Source: Kluyvera sp036759925 (GTDB taxonomy: Bacteria > Pseudomonadota > Gammaproteobacteria > Enterobacterales > Enterobacteriaceae). From it: a DNA stretch of 64,000 bases. The DNA lies in contig NZ_JAPKIB010000006.1 in NCBI RefSeq assembly GCF_036759925.1, forward strand, positions 1 to 64,000, in the 5' to 3' direction. How positions within the stretch are numbered: position 1 is the stretch's first letter; the number at the start of each line of letters is the position of its first letter. Both the position numbers and the translations under genes were made by a program. This document shows positions 18,054 to 27,864 of the stretch, piece after piece. The notes under the pieces are model-generated. The model searched no databases and was not told where the DNA came from. It saw nothing but the letters and a program-made list of their open reading frames with translations.

Positions 18054-19198
18054 TGTGCAAGCTCCAGCACCGCATCTGCCGCCTGTTCATCCGCATTGCA
18101 GCGAATTTGCAGGTGCAGGTCGCGGAACGTATCGTGCATCGCGTGGCTGGTCTTACCGTTTGCCAGCAGCGGCTGCAGCGCGTCGGCTAACGCCTGCGGC
18201 TGGCATTCGTCCTGCAACAACTCCTTCACCAGCTCACGGCCGGCGAGCAAGTTTGGCAGAGAGACGTAGTCGGTTTTCACCAGACGCTGCGCCAGCCAGA
18301 AGGTGAACGGCTTCATGCGATAGCCCACCACCATCGGGCATTTCGCCAGCATACACTCCAGCGCCGCCGTCCCGGAGGCCAGCAGCGCGGCATCGCTGGC
18401 GATCATCGCTTCACGCGCCATGCCGTCCAGCATATGAATGGAGAGATCCGGTGCCACTTCGGCCTTGATACGTTCAAACTGTTCGCGACGCTTCGCATTC
18501 ACCAGCGGCACCACAACCTCAAGGTCAGGATACTGCTGACGCAAAAGCTGCGCGGTTTTCAAAAAGTCAGCGCTGAGCATTTCCACTTCAGCACCGCGGC
18601 TGCCGGGTAACAGCGCCAGGCAGTGTACGTCGTGGGCAATGCCCAGCGTATCCCGCGCGGCATTTTTATCCGGATCGAGCGGCATGGCATCCGCCATGGT
18701 ATGACCGATAAAGCGGCACGGGACGTTAAATTTGTCATAAAACGCTTTTTCAAAAGGCAGAAATGCGAGCACCAGGTCGGTGGCTCTGCCAATTTTGAAG
18801 ACGCGTTTCTGTCGCCAGGCCCAGACAGACGGGCTGACGTAGTGAATGGTTTTGATCCCCTGCTTCTTAAGGTTGCCCTCAAGGGTGATATTGAAATCGG
18901 GGGCATCAATGCCGACAAAGACGTCGGGCTTGAGATCGGTAAAGCGTTTGGTCAGATCGGCGCGGATGTGCAGCAGACGACGCAGTCGCCCCAGCACTTC
19001 AACGATGCCCATCACCGCCAGCTCTTCCATTTCGTACCAGGCTTCGCAACCTTCAGCCTGCATACGTGGGCCCGCAACGCCGACAAAGCGGGCGTTGGGA
19101 ACTCGCGCCTTGAGGGCGCGAATCAGACCTGCACCAAGAATATCGCCGGAGGTTTCTCCGGCGACCAGGGCAATCGTGAGCGGACGCTGCTCAGTCAT
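18050..19198 (-). CDS. lpxB: Lipid-A-disaccharide synthase
   Basis: LpxB, a GT19-family peripheral membrane glycosyltransferase, joins UDP-2,3-diacylglucosamine to lipid X, forming the beta-1,6 disaccharide of lipid A. The 382 residues include the N-terminal GETSGDILGA motif and the UDP-binding region SGTAALECMLAKCPMVVGYR. The start overlaps the lpxA stop by one base and the end overlaps rnhB by four, in the lpxD-fabZ-lpxA-lpxB-rnhB run. Confidence 0.97.
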   Translation of the reverse strand: MTEQRPLTIALVAGETSGDILGAGLIRALKARVPNARFVGVAGPRMQAEGCEAWYEMEELAVMGIVEVLGRLRRLLHIRADLTKRFTDLKPDVFVGIDAPDFNITLEGNLKKQGIKTIHYVSPSVWAWRQKRVFKIGRATDLVLAFLPFEKAFYDKFNVPCRFIGHTMADAMPLDPDKNAARDTLGIAHDVHCLALLPGSRGAEVEMLSADFLKTAQLLRQQYPDLEVVVPLVNAKRREQFERIKAEVAPDLSIHMLDGMAREAMIASDAALLASGTAALECMLAKCPMVVGYRMKPFTFWLAQRLVKTDYVSLPNLLAGRELVKELLQDECQPQALADALQPLLANGKTSHAMHDTFRDLHLQIRCNADEQAADAVLELAQ

Positions 19199-19986
19199 TA
19201 ACGAATCAGGCCACGCGTAGAGCGGGCGAAGAAATCGCTAAATGGCTGAACTTCCGGATACTGCTTCGCCAGTTCGGCGATTTCCGGTTTCACTTCGTCC
19301 AACGTTTTGCCACTGCGGTACAACGCTTTATAGGCGTTGCGGATCGCGGTGATCGCTTCACGGCTAAAGCCGCGGCGCTTCAGGCCTTCGATGTTGACGC
19401 CAAACGGCGTCGCGTGGTTGCCCTGAGCAATAACGTACGGTGGAACGTCCTGAGCAACGCCAGAACAGCCGCCGACCATCACGTGCGCACCGATAATGCA
19501 GAACTGGTGCACGGCGGTCATGCCGCCGATGATAACGAAATCATCAAGCGAGACGTGGCCCGCGAGGGTCGCGTTATTGGCCAGGATGCAGCGGTTACCT
19601 ACGGTGCAATCGTGCGCCACGTGGGCGTTGATCATCAGCAGGTTATCGCTGCCCACCTTCGTCAATCCACCGCCCTGTACCGTGCCACGGTGAATGGTGA
19701 CGCTTTCGCGAATGCGGTTGCGATCGCCAATTTCCACGCGAGTTGGTTCACCAGCATATTTCAGATCCTGGTTAACTTCCCCGATAGAGGCGAACTGATA
19801 GATCTCGTTATCACGTCCAATAGTGGTATGGCCGTTAACAACAACGTGAGACTTCAGTACGGTGCCTTCGCCGATAACGACGTTTGGCCCCACAATACAA
19901 AACGGACCAATGTGGGCGTTAGCGCCGATAACGGCACCCTCTTCCACAATGGCGGTAGGATGGATAAAGGCGGTTTTATCAATCAC
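19198..19986 (-). CDS. lpxA: UDP-N-acetylglucosamine acyltransferase
   Basis: LpxA catalyses the first step of lipid A synthesis, moving 3-hydroxymyristoyl from ACP to UDP-GlcNAc. It is a trimeric left-handed beta-helix of 262 residues with hexapeptide repeats over roughly the first 190 residues and the catalytic His125 (NAHVAHDC). Only 3 bases separate it from fabZ, which competes for the same 3-hydroxyacyl-ACP pool, and it overlaps lpxB by one base. Confidence 0.97.
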   Translation of the reverse strand: MIDKTAFIHPTAIVEEGAVIGANAHIGPFCIVGPNVVIGEGTVLKSHVVVNGHTTIGRDNEIYQFASIGEVNQDLKYAGEPTRVEIGDRNRIRESVTIHRGTVQGGGLTKVGSDNLLMINAHVAHDCTVGNRCILANNATLAGHVSLDDFVIIGGMTAVHQFCIIGAHVMVGGCSGVAQDVPPYVIAQGNHATPFGVNIEGLKRRGFSREAITAIRNAYKALYRSGKTLDEVKPEIAELAKQYPEVQPFSDFFARSTRGLIR

Positions 19987-19989
19987 GGA

Positions 19990-20445
19990 TCAGGCCTCCC
20001 GGCTACGCGCACACATCATCGTCGCTTCGCAAACCACTTTACCGTCGACCAGCGCAACGCCTTTAAAGCGAGTCAGGCCACGGCGAGTTTTCTCGAAGGT
20101 GACTTCCATAATCATCTGATCGCCAGGCACAACAGGACGCTTGAAGCGCGCTTCGTCGATGCCAGCAAAGTAGTACAGCTCGCCCGGCTCCAGTTTACCA
20201 ACGCTTTTAAACGCCAGAATACCTGTTGCCTGCGCCATTGCTTCCAGAATCAGCACGCCCGGTAAAATCGGTTTGCCAGGGAAGTGGCCCTGGAAAAACG
20301 GCTCATTTACGGAAACATTTTTCACTGCGCGCAGAAAACGACCTTCTTCAAAATCCAGCACGCGGTCTACCAGTAAGAACGGGTAGCGGTGCGGCAGAAG
20401 TTCTAAAATCTCTTCAATGTGCAGAGTATGAGTGTCAGTTGTCAA
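19990..20445 (-). CDS. fabZ: 3-hydroxyacyl-[acyl-carrier-protein] dehydratase FabZ
   Basis: FabZ dehydrates 3-hydroxyacyl-ACP to trans-2-enoyl-ACP in fatty acid elongation. The 151-residue hot-dog-fold enzyme has catalytic His54 (GHFPGKP) and Glu68 (LILEAM). It lies between lpxD and lpxA, both of which use the same hydroxyacyl-ACP substrates, the point where phospholipid and lipid A synthesis are balanced. A 103-base gap with a hairpin separates it from lpxD. Confidence 0.97.
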   Translation of the reverse strand: MTTDTHTLHIEEILELLPHRYPFLLVDRVLDFEEGRFLRAVKNVSVNEPFFQGHFPGKPILPGVLILEAMAQATGILAFKSVGKLEPGELYYFAGIDEARFKRPVVPGDQMIMEVTFEKTRRGLTRFKGVALVDGKVVCEATMMCARSREA

Positions 20446-20488
20446 AATACTCTTCCTGTCAAAATATACTAAGGGGCAATAATAACAC

Positions 20489-20521
20489 GGCCTGCCGGAT
20501 TACAAGAATGCCGACAGGCCG
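20489..20521. repeat. Hairpin in the lpxD-fabZ gap
   Basis: CGGCCTGCCGG (20489-20499) and CCGACAGGCCG (20511-20521) pair over 11 positions with one mismatch. There is no U-run on the leftward strand, so it is not an obvious terminator. It may be a degenerate REP unit or an mRNA processing or stability element between lpxD and fabZ. Confidence 0.45.
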
Positions 20522-20548
20522 GAAAGTATCATGCGATACAGATGAAAA

Positions 20549-21574
20549 TTAGTCTTGATTATCAAGCTTGCGTTCAACAGCTTTGAGACGCTTGCTCATT
20601 TCATCAATATTCATCACCAATGCGGCAGTTTTGCGCCATGCCTTGTTAGGCTGGAGCGGGATACCTGACGAGTAAACGCCGGGTTCGGTAATAGGACGCA
20701 TGACCATGCCCATACCGGTTACTGTCACTTTGTCGCAAATTTCCATATGGCCGTTGATGACGCTGGCACCGCCAATCATGCAATAACGACCAATTTTCAG
20801 GCTGCCGGCCATGATAACACCGCCTGCAACCGCGGTATTGTCGCCAATCACCACGTTGTGCGCAATCTGGCACTGGTTATCAATGATAACGCCGTTGCCG
20901 ATCTGCGTGTCATCAAGCGCACCGCGGTCGATCGTCGTACAGGCGCCGATCTCTACACGATCGCCAATAATGACGCGACCAAGCTGAGGGATCTTCACCC
21001 AGTTACCGCGATCGTTGGCATAACCGAAACCATCCGCGCCGATCACGGTGCTGGATTGGATCAGGCAATTCTCACCGATCTCGACTTCGTGGTAAATAGT
21101 GACGTTAGCCCACAGACGTGAACCTGCGCCAATTTTCGTTTTTTTACCAACGAAACACCCCGCCCCAATCACAACGTTATCGCCCAGCACAACGTCAGAC
21201 TCAATCACCGCATTCGCACCGATGGAGACGTTGTTGCCGAGTACTGCCGACGGACTAATGACCGCACTCGGAGCGATATCCTGCGCCGGCTGTGGCGTGG
21301 TATCTAAAATTTGAGCCATACGTGCGTAAGTCAGGTAGGGATTCTTCACTACCAGCGCAGCGCCTTTGGCAAAAGGCAGTAATTCTTGCGTCAGGACAAT
21401 CGCCGACGCTTCGCACGCAGACAGGTGATCACGGTACTTGGGGTTAACCAGGAACGTGATTTGACCCGCTTTAGCGGATTGCATGGACGCGACAGCGGTG
21501 ATGACGATATCGCCATCACCGTGTAATTCCGCATCCAACTGCTGAGCTAAGTCAGCCAGTCGAATTGAAGGCAT
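20549..21574 (-). CDS. lpxD: UDP-3-O-(3-hydroxymyristoyl)glucosamine N-acyltransferase
   Basis: LpxD adds the N-linked 3-hydroxymyristoyl chain in the third step of lipid A synthesis. The 341-residue protein has an N-terminal uridine-binding domain (about 1-100), a left-handed beta-helix of hexapeptide repeats (about 105-310) with catalytic His239 (QCQIAHNVV), and a C-terminal helical extension. It follows skp by 3 bases in the leftward cluster. Confidence 0.97.
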   Translation of the reverse strand: MPSIRLADLAQQLDAELHGDGDIVITAVASMQSAKAGQITFLVNPKYRDHLSACEASAIVLTQELLPFAKGAALVVKNPYLTYARMAQILDTTPQPAQDIAPSAVISPSAVLGNNVSIGANAVIESDVVLGDNVVIGAGCFVGKKTKIGAGSRLWANVTIYHEVEIGENCLIQSSTVIGADGFGYANDRGNWVKIPQLGRVIIGDRVEIGACTTIDRGALDDTQIGNGVIIDNQCQIAHNVVIGDNTAVAGGVIMAGSLKIGRYCMIGGASVINGHMEICDKVTVTGMGMVMRPITEPGVYSSGIPLQPNKAWRKTAALVMNIDEMSKRLKAVERKLDNQD

Positions 21575-21577
21575 TAC

Positions 21578-22063
21578 TTATTTAACCTGTTTCAGTACAT
21601 CAGCGGTGATGTCTTTTACATCGCTGCTGTTGAATGCAACGGCGTTAGCATCAACAACCAGATCAATGCTCTGGCTGGCAGCAACGGATTTCACAGCAGT
21701 CTGGATACGAGTAACCAGTTTGCCACGTTCTTCGTTGGTACGACGCTGACGGTCCTGTTCAAAGGACTGCGCTTTCTGGGAGAAAGTCTGACGCTGGGAA
21801 GCGATGTCTTTTTCCAGCTTGGTGCGATCGGCACCAGCTTTCATAGACTGCAGACGCTGCATTTTAGACTGCAGGTCACCTTCCATGCGCTGAAGTTCGC
21901 CAGCACGGCCTTTGAATTCGTTTTCCAGGGTGCTGGAAACGCCCGTTTTCTGTGCAACTTGCTGGAACAGGCTACCCATATTAACAATTGCAATTTTGTC
22001 TGCTGCTTGAGCAGATGCAGCCATTGCTAAACCCAGACCTGCAGCGACTAACCACTTTTTCAC
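21578..22063 (-). CDS. skp: Periplasmic chaperone Skp (OmpH)
   Basis: Skp is a trimeric periplasmic chaperone that holds unfolded outer-membrane proteins on the way to BamA. The start is a GTG at 22063, with AAGGAG 8 bases before it, as in E. coli; the frame opens 126 bases earlier without similarity. The 161-residue precursor has a signal peptide ending AQA (cleavage after residue 20) and the long Gln/Lys-rich helices of the tentacle arms (LQRMEGDLQSKMQRLQSMK). It lies directly after bamA, its functional partner. Confidence 0.96.
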   Translation of the reverse strand: MKKWLVAAGLGLAMAASAQAADKIAIVNMGSLFQQVAQKTGVSSTLENEFKGRAGELQRMEGDLQSKMQRLQSMKAGADRTKLEKDIASQRQTFSQKAQSFEQDRQRRTNEERGKLVTRIQTAVKSVAASQSIDLVVDANAVAFNSSDVKDITADVLKQVK

Positions 22064-22189
22064 AATAATACTCCTTACCATCCCATATGTACCCGAGGGT
22101 ACTGTTCTTTTGGTGGCCGAAGCCACCTTGACGCTATCGCCTAATGCCAGCAAAACTACACTGAACTTGCATTCCTTTGCAAAGAGCAA

Positions 22190-24604
22190 TTACCAGGTTT
22201 TACCAATGTTAAACTGGAACTGCTCGGATTTGTCTCCCTCGTATTTCTTATACGGCTGGGCGTAGGAGAAGACCAACGGCCCTAATGGGGACATCCATTG
22301 TAATGCGATACCCGCGGACATACGGATATTGCTCGGATCGCTGTAGTCTGGGATGTTGCTCGGAAGCCCTGAAGGGTTCCAATTGGTATCCCAAACGGTA
22401 CCCGCATCCCAGAAGAACGAAGTACGCACCGAGTTTGCGTATTTATCGCTGATAAACGGCGTTGGGACGATCAGCTCAAGGCTGGCCACACCCATGGCGT
22501 TGCCGCCGACAGCATCATCAGATTTACAATAACTATCTGGACCACTCTTCTGATCACAGTTATCCAATCCAGGGGCACCATAATAGACCGCTTTCGGGCC
22601 GATGGTGTTGGACTGGAAGCCACGCACAGTGCTAGAACCACCGGCATAGAAGTTCTCATAGAACGGCAGTTCTTTGCCGCCCAGACCGTCGCCGTAACCC
22701 CACTTGGTACGACCCAGAATTACCCACTTGTGATCGTCATCCAGCGGGAAGTAGGAAGCCGTATCCAGCGTGACTTTATAGAACTCGTTATCAGAGCCTG
22801 GAATCGTCACTTTACCGTTCAGGTTGACACGCGAACCGTCCGTCGGGAAGTAACCGCGGTCAAGTTTGTTATATGTCCAACCGTAGTTAAAGGTGAAGTC
22901 ATTGGCGCTGAAGCCATTATCATCGCTGGTTTTACCCGCCGTCTGGCCGATAGAATCCAGATAACGCCACATCGCTACCTGCGGTTCCATATTGGACAGG
23001 TCGTTGTGGACATAGCCCAGACCCGCACGCAGTGAGTTGTATTCGTTAATCGGGAAGCCCAGCGTACCGTCTACACCATAACTTTTATTGGTATAAGACG
23101 ACAGGTCAGCATCATCCGCTTTAAAGTCATTGTAGAAGACGCGACCACCAAGGCTAACACCATCCACCGTAAAGTACGGGTTGGTCACAGAAAGCTCGGT
23201 ATAGGTCTGGTAGTCGTTCTTGGTACCGTTAATACCGACAGAGTAACCGGTACCTAACCAGTTATCCTGCTGAACGCCTGCCTGGAAGCTCACGCCGCTT
23301 TCTGTACCGTAGCCCACACCGAAGTTGAAGCTACCGGTGTTACGCTCTTTCACCTTGTAAACCACATCCACCTGATCCGGGCTGCCCGGCACGCGTTGGG
23401 TTTCGGTGTCGACGGTTTCGAAGTAGCCCAGACGGTTCAGACGATCTTTACCCTGGTCTACTAAATCACCGCCCAGCCACGCCCCTTCCATCTGGCGCAT
23501 TTCGCGACGCAGAACGGAATCTTTCGAGGTGTCGTTGCCTTCAAAGCGAATGTTACGCACGTAGAAACGGTTACCCGCATCAACGTTGATATGCAGCTTA
23601 ACGGTTTTATCCGTGTCGTTGATTTCTGGCTGAGACTGTACGCGCGGATAGGCGTAGCCATAGCGACCAAGAAGTTTCTTAATGTTATCTTCCATTTTGG
23701 TCACTTTCGCGCCGTTATAGAGCTCGCCAGGCTGGATTTTCGTCAGACCTTCAATTTCAGCCGAATGTCCTGCCAGGTTACCCGTCACCTGCACGCCAGA
23801 GAGTTTGTACTGGTCGCCTTCAGTGATGTTAACGGTGATGTAGATGCCTTTTTTGTCCGGCGTCAGGCTCACCTGCGTGGAATCGATGTTGAAACGGGCG
23901 TAACCGCGATCCAGATAGTAGCTGCGCAGGGTTTCAAGGTCACCCGCCAGCTTCTGTTTCTGGTATTTACGATCGCCGACCACGTTCCACCACGGCACTT
24001 CGTCACGCAGTTGGAAGGTTGAGATCAGATCTTCGGTACTGAACGCATGGTTACCGACGATGTTGATCTGTTGAATCTGGGCAGAAACCCCTTCCTGGAA
24101 GACCAGCTTCAGGTCGACACGGTTACGCGGCAGTGGCGTAACAACCGCCTTCACGCTCGCGCTGTACTTACCGACGCTGTAGTAGAAATCTTCCAGTCCT
24201 TTTTCGATATCGGACAGGGTTGTACGGTCGAGAGATTCACCAACACGGACACCTGAAGCCTCAAGGTTCTGCTTCAACATGTCATCTTTCACCGACTTGT
24301 TGCCGGAGAAGGTGATGCTGGCGATCGTTGGGCGTTCTTTGACCTGCACCAATAACACATCGCCGTCTCTCAGAACGCGAACGTCCTCAAAGTTGCCCGT
24401 GGCAAACAGGGCGCGAATGGTGTTACTGATATCATCATCAGAGACGGTATCGCCAGGACGTACTGGCATACTGAGAAGGGCCGCACCAACAGCGACACGC
24501 TGCAAGCCTTCGAAATGAATGTCCTTCACTACGAACCCGTCAGCACCGTATACGGTTGCGCTGCTAAACAGCAGCGACGCTATAAGCAACTTTTTCATCG
24601 CCAT
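22190..24604 (-). CDS. bamA: Outer membrane protein assembly factor BamA
   Basis: BamA is the Omp85-family core of the BAM complex that inserts beta-barrel proteins into the outer membrane. The 804-residue precursor has a signal peptide (cleavage after VYG-A, about 20), five POTRA domains (about 24-420) and a 16-strand barrel ending in KTW. The VRGF motif of loop 6 is at 660-663, as in E. coli. The surface loop just after it differs from E. coli but keeps a Cys pair (NCDQ...SYCKSDD). It stands between rseP and skp. Confidence 0.97.
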   Translation of the reverse strand: MAMKKLLIASLLFSSATVYGADGFVVKDIHFEGLQRVAVGAALLSMPVRPGDTVSDDDISNTIRALFATGNFEDVRVLRDGDVLLVQVKERPTIASITFSGNKSVKDDMLKQNLEASGVRVGESLDRTTLSDIEKGLEDFYYSVGKYSASVKAVVTPLPRNRVDLKLVFQEGVSAQIQQINIVGNHAFSTEDLISTFQLRDEVPWWNVVGDRKYQKQKLAGDLETLRSYYLDRGYARFNIDSTQVSLTPDKKGIYITVNITEGDQYKLSGVQVTGNLAGHSAEIEGLTKIQPGELYNGAKVTKMEDNIKKLLGRYGYAYPRVQSQPEINDTDKTVKLHINVDAGNRFYVRNIRFEGNDTSKDSVLRREMRQMEGAWLGGDLVDQGKDRLNRLGYFETVDTETQRVPGSPDQVDVVYKVKERNTGSFNFGVGYGTESGVSFQAGVQQDNWLGTGYSVGINGTKNDYQTYTELSVTNPYFTVDGVSLGGRVFYNDFKADDADLSSYTNKSYGVDGTLGFPINEYNSLRAGLGYVHNDLSNMEPQVAMWRYLDSIGQTAGKTSDDNGFSANDFTFNYGWTYNKLDRGYFPTDGSRVNLNGKVTIPGSDNEFYKVTLDTASYFPLDDDHKWVILGRTKWGYGDGLGGKELPFYENFYAGGSSTVRGFQSNTIGPKAVYYGAPGLDNCDQKSGPDSYCKSDDAVGGNAMGVASLELIVPTPFISDKYANSVRTSFFWDAGTVWDTNWNPSGLPSNIPDYSDPSNIRMSAGIALQWMSPLGPLVFSYAQPYKKYEGDKSEQFQFNIGKTW

Positions 24605-24635
24605 CGTTATTATGCGTTCTTCCTAACTAACTCTC

Positions 24636-25988
24636 TTACAACCGAGAGAAATCATTGAAAAGTGCAAGCCCCATTAACATCATCAGCAGGATCGAGCCGA
24701 TGCGATAACTAAAGTCTTGAACTCGCTCGGATACCGGGCCGCCTTTCAGCTTCTCAATCGCTAAAAACAGCAAGTGTCCCCCATCTAATACAGGGAGCGG
24801 GAACAGGTTGATTATGCCTAGATTCACGCTGATGAGTGCAAGAAACATCAGGTAGTAAATCAACCCATACTCCGCAGACATCCCAGCCCCCTGGGCGATC
24901 GAAATCGGCCCACTGAGGTTGTTCAGTTTGACGTCACCGGTGATCAATTTTCCCAGCATACTGACGGTCAGCTTCATCAACTGCCCGGTTTTTTCCGTGG
25001 CTTCGACGATAGCGCTGAACGGCCCATACTGGCGCACTGTTTTATATTCCTCAGGCAGCGGGATAACCTTTGGTACTACCCCTGCAAACCCTTCTGTTTT
25101 TCCGCTACCGTGTTTTGTATCCGGTATCAGAGTTAAAGACAAGAGACTCCCCTGCCTTTCGATCTCTAGCGGTAATGCCTTGCCTGGATTGTCGCGCACC
25201 AGAGCGACAAAGGTCATCCACTGCGTCAGCGGTTGACCGTTGACTGTAACGATCCGATCCCCTGCTTGTAAACCGGCTTTACGCGCCGCAGAGTCAGATT
25301 GCACTTCCGCCAGCACCGGCTCAATTTGCGCACCACGAGGATGAATACCGAGCGTCGTGACCGGGTCTTGCTTATCCGGCTCGAACGCCCAATGACGCAG
25401 ATTAAGGATTTTATCCTGCCGCTGGTCGCTGCCGAAAGGGGCAACGGTGAGGGTGGTACTGTCATCACCAATTTTCGCCACTAACGCCATGCGTACAGCA
25501 TCCCAGTCAGGCGTTTCGATACCGTCGACGGCTTTTAGTTCCGTGCCTGGTGCAATTTGTGCTTCTGCGGCGATGGAATTGGCGGTTATTTCACCAACGA
25601 CAGGGCGAACAGCCGGAACGCCGATGATAAACACCAGCCAATAGGCGAAGATAGCAAAGAGGAAGTTGGCGATAGGCCCTGCGGCAATCACGGCGGCGCG
25701 CTGGCCAACCGTTTTGTGATTAAACGCCATATGGCGCATCTCAGGCGCCACTGCGTCAACGCGCTCATCGAGCATTTTGACGTAGCCACCCAGCGGGATA
25801 AGGGCGATAACAAATTCGGTGCCGCGTTTATCCACACGGCGCCAGAGCGCTTTACCAAAACCAATGGAAAAGCGCTCTACACGGATACCGCAGCGCCGAG
25901 CAACCCAGAAATGACCAAATTCATGTACGGTGATCAAAATCCCTAGCGCGATAATAAATGCGGCCAGGTTCCAGAGAATGCTCAGCAT
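24636..25988 (-). CDS. rseP: Sigma-E regulator site-2 zinc metalloprotease RseP
   Basis: RseP cleaves the membrane anchor RseA after DegS has cut it, releasing sigma-E, and also clears leftover signal peptides. The 450-residue inner-membrane protein has the zinc motif HEFGH (22-26) in its first membrane helix, two tandem PDZ domains (about 115-310), and the second active-site motif PVLDGGHL near residue 400. It lies between cdsA and bamA, linking stress signalling to the assembly machine it protects. Confidence 0.97.
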   Translation of the reverse strand: MLSILWNLAAFIIALGILITVHEFGHFWVARRCGIRVERFSIGFGKALWRRVDKRGTEFVIALIPLGGYVKMLDERVDAVAPEMRHMAFNHKTVGQRAAVIAAGPIANFLFAIFAYWLVFIIGVPAVRPVVGEITANSIAAEAQIAPGTELKAVDGIETPDWDAVRMALVAKIGDDSTTLTVAPFGSDQRQDKILNLRHWAFEPDKQDPVTTLGIHPRGAQIEPVLAEVQSDSAARKAGLQAGDRIVTVNGQPLTQWMTFVALVRDNPGKALPLEIERQGSLLSLTLIPDTKHGSGKTEGFAGVVPKVIPLPEEYKTVRQYGPFSAIVEATEKTGQLMKLTVSMLGKLITGDVKLNNLSGPISIAQGAGMSAEYGLIYYLMFLALISVNLGIINLFPLPVLDGGHLLFLAIEKLKGGPVSERVQDFSYRIGSILLMMLMGLALFNDFSRL

Positions 25989-25999
25989 AAGTCCATCCG

Positions 26000-26857
26000 T
26001 TAAATCGTCCTGAAAACCAGCAGCAGCAAGCAGGCGAAGACTGGAACCGCCGCCGTCAGGCTGTCAATGCGATCAAGGATCCCACCATGACCGGGGATCA
26101 GGTGACCACTATCTTTGATACCGGCTTCGCGTTTGAACATGCTCTCAGTGAGATCGCCCAAAACGGAGGCCAGCGCTGCCACGATGGAACAGGTTAACAG
26201 TGTGGATGGGGCAACGTCCAGATTTGCCCACTGGCCATAGGCCCAGGAAATGATTGCCGCCGTCACCAGACCGCCGAAGAATCCTTGCCAGGTTTTCCCC
26301 GGAGAGACTTTTGGTGCCAGCTTATGTTTGCCAAACAGTTTGCCAAACATATAGGCGCCGGAGTCCGCTCCCCAGACCAGAATCATCACGTAGAGCAGCC
26401 ACAGCGCGCCGCTGTAGTGGTTTTCATCATAATGCCAGGAACGCAGTGCCAGCATGCCCCAGAAGAAAGGAACAATTGTGGCGATACCGAAAATCAGGCG
26501 CAGCACCTTCGATTGACGCCAGATGGTTGCGGAACCAGGATAGGAAAGCACCAGCAGCAAGGCGACAACCCACCAAATCAGGGAGGCCCACAGCGATGTC
26601 TCAACCACCGGCTGGTGAATGTTATGATGATATTCCGGAATCAGGAAGAGCATTATCGCTAGCAACAGGCCACAGAGCACCGCCAGCCACACGCGTTGTG
26701 TCCGTGAGGTAAAACCGCAGAATTGCCCCCATTCCCATGCCGCCAGCATACAGACCACCAGCGTGACAATCGCGAAGCCGCCGGGCGGCAGCAAAAATAG
26801 GGCTGCAATAACAACCGGTATTAAGATTAATGCAGAAATCAGGCGATACTTCAGCAA
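26000..26857 (-). CDS. cdsA: Phosphatidate cytidylyltransferase
   Basis: CdsA makes CDP-diacylglycerol from CTP and phosphatidic acid, the precursor of all phospholipids. The 285-residue membrane protein has about eight hydrophobic helices. The family signature runs from S239 to S266 and contains KREAGIKD and PGHGGILDRIDS, which bind the metal and CTP. It lies 12 bases after uppS and 11 before rseP. Confidence 0.97.
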   Translation of the reverse strand: MLKYRLISALILIPVVIAALFLLPPGGFAIVTLVVCMLAAWEWGQFCGFTSRTQRVWLAVLCGLLLAIMLFLIPEYHHNIHQPVVETSLWASLIWWVVALLLVLSYPGSATIWRQSKVLRLIFGIATIVPFFWGMLALRSWHYDENHYSGALWLLYVMILVWGADSGAYMFGKLFGKHKLAPKVSPGKTWQGFFGGLVTAAIISWAYGQWANLDVAPSTLLTCSIVAALASVLGDLTESMFKREAGIKDSGHLIPGHGGILDRIDSLTAAVPVFACLLLLVFRTI

Positions 26858-26869
26858 AAGCTACCCCCA

Positions 26870-27628
26870 TCAGGCCTTGTCGCCACCAGGCTCAGTGCCA
26901 CCGAAACGTCGCTCTCGATTAGCGAAAGCATACAGCGCACCTTCAAAGTCTTGTTCATCGAAATCGGGCCAAAGAACATCAGTAAAGTAAAGTTCAGCAT
27001 AGGCAATTTGCCAGATAAGAAAATTACTGATTCGATGCTCTCCCCCGGTCCTAATCACTAAATCAACGGGAGCCAGTTCATGCATGCAGATCTGCTGTGA
27101 CAGCAGTTCTTCACTAATTTGATCGGGGCGGAGCTCCCCTTCCTGAACCTGTTCGGCTAAGCGCTGAACTCCCTGAACAATATCCCATCGACCGCCATAG
27201 TTGGCCGCGATGTTCAATGTTAACCCCGTATTATTTTCCGTCAGCGCTTCGGCTTTGCGGATCCGCTCCTGCAGGCGCGAATTAAACCGACGGATATCGC
27301 CAATGATCCGCAACCGAACGTTATGGCGGTGCAGACTTTTCACTTCGCTGTCCAGCGCCCAGACGAACAGCTCCATCAACGCACTTACCTCTTGCTCAGG
27401 GCGATTCCAGTTTTCACTGCTGAATGCGTATAGCGTTAATGCTTCAATACCGTTACTTGCCGCATAGGAGACGGCGCGGCGCACGGATTTCGCCCCGGCT
27501 TTATGCCCGAAGGCGCGAATCTTACCTTGCTTTTTCGCCCAGCGACCATTGCCATCCATAATGATCGCCACATGACGGCAACCGTGCGATGGTTGATTCT
27601 CACTGGTTGGTTGATTAGCAGACAACAT
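26870..27628 (-). CDS. uppS: Undecaprenyl diphosphate synthase (UppS/IspU)
   Basis: UppS adds eight cis isoprene units to farnesyl diphosphate, making the C55 lipid carrier for peptidoglycan and O-antigen. The 252-residue cis-prenyltransferase has its catalytic motif IMDGNGRWAKKQGK with Asp25 at the metal site, and the C-terminal RTGGEHRISNFLIWQ that completes the diphosphate site. The ribosome site before the ATG is weak. A terminator for dxr lies in the 236-base gap upstream, so uppS probably has its own promoter in 27640-27730, which I could not define. Confidence 0.97.
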   Translation of the reverse strand: MLSANQPTSENQPSHGCRHVAIIMDGNGRWAKKQGKIRAFGHKAGAKSVRRAVSYAASNGIEALTLYAFSSENWNRPEQEVSALMELFVWALDSEVKSLHRHNVRLRIIGDIRRFNSRLQERIRKAEALTENNTGLTLNIAANYGGRWDIVQGVQRLAEQVQEGELRPDQISEELLSQQICMHELAPVDLVIRTGGEHRISNFLIWQIAYAELYFTDVLWPDFDEQDFEGALYAFANRERRFGGTEPGGDKA

Positions 27629-27731
27629 AACGCGTTTTTAATCCATGAAAAGGGATGAGTGGTACCCCGGAATACAGCTATACACTCCATCCACCAGGCA
27701 AGCCCGAATGATTTTACGTATCTTTGTCTCG

Positions 27732-27760
27732 CAAAAAAGCCGTGCTAAATCACGGCTCTC
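27732..27760 (-). terminator. Terminator between dxr and uppS
   Basis: Stem AGCCGTG/CACGGCT (27738-27744/27751-27757) is followed on the minus strand by six U residues (complement of 27733-27738). It would end part or all of the dxr transcript before uppS. Confidence 0.8.
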
Positions 27761-27864
27761 CCAACCACTCAGCAAAAATGCACTGCGATCGGGTGGCGCA
27801 GACTATATCACTGAAGCCAGACGCTAACAAATACCGCGACGGTTGTATGCTGATTCGGTTCTCA

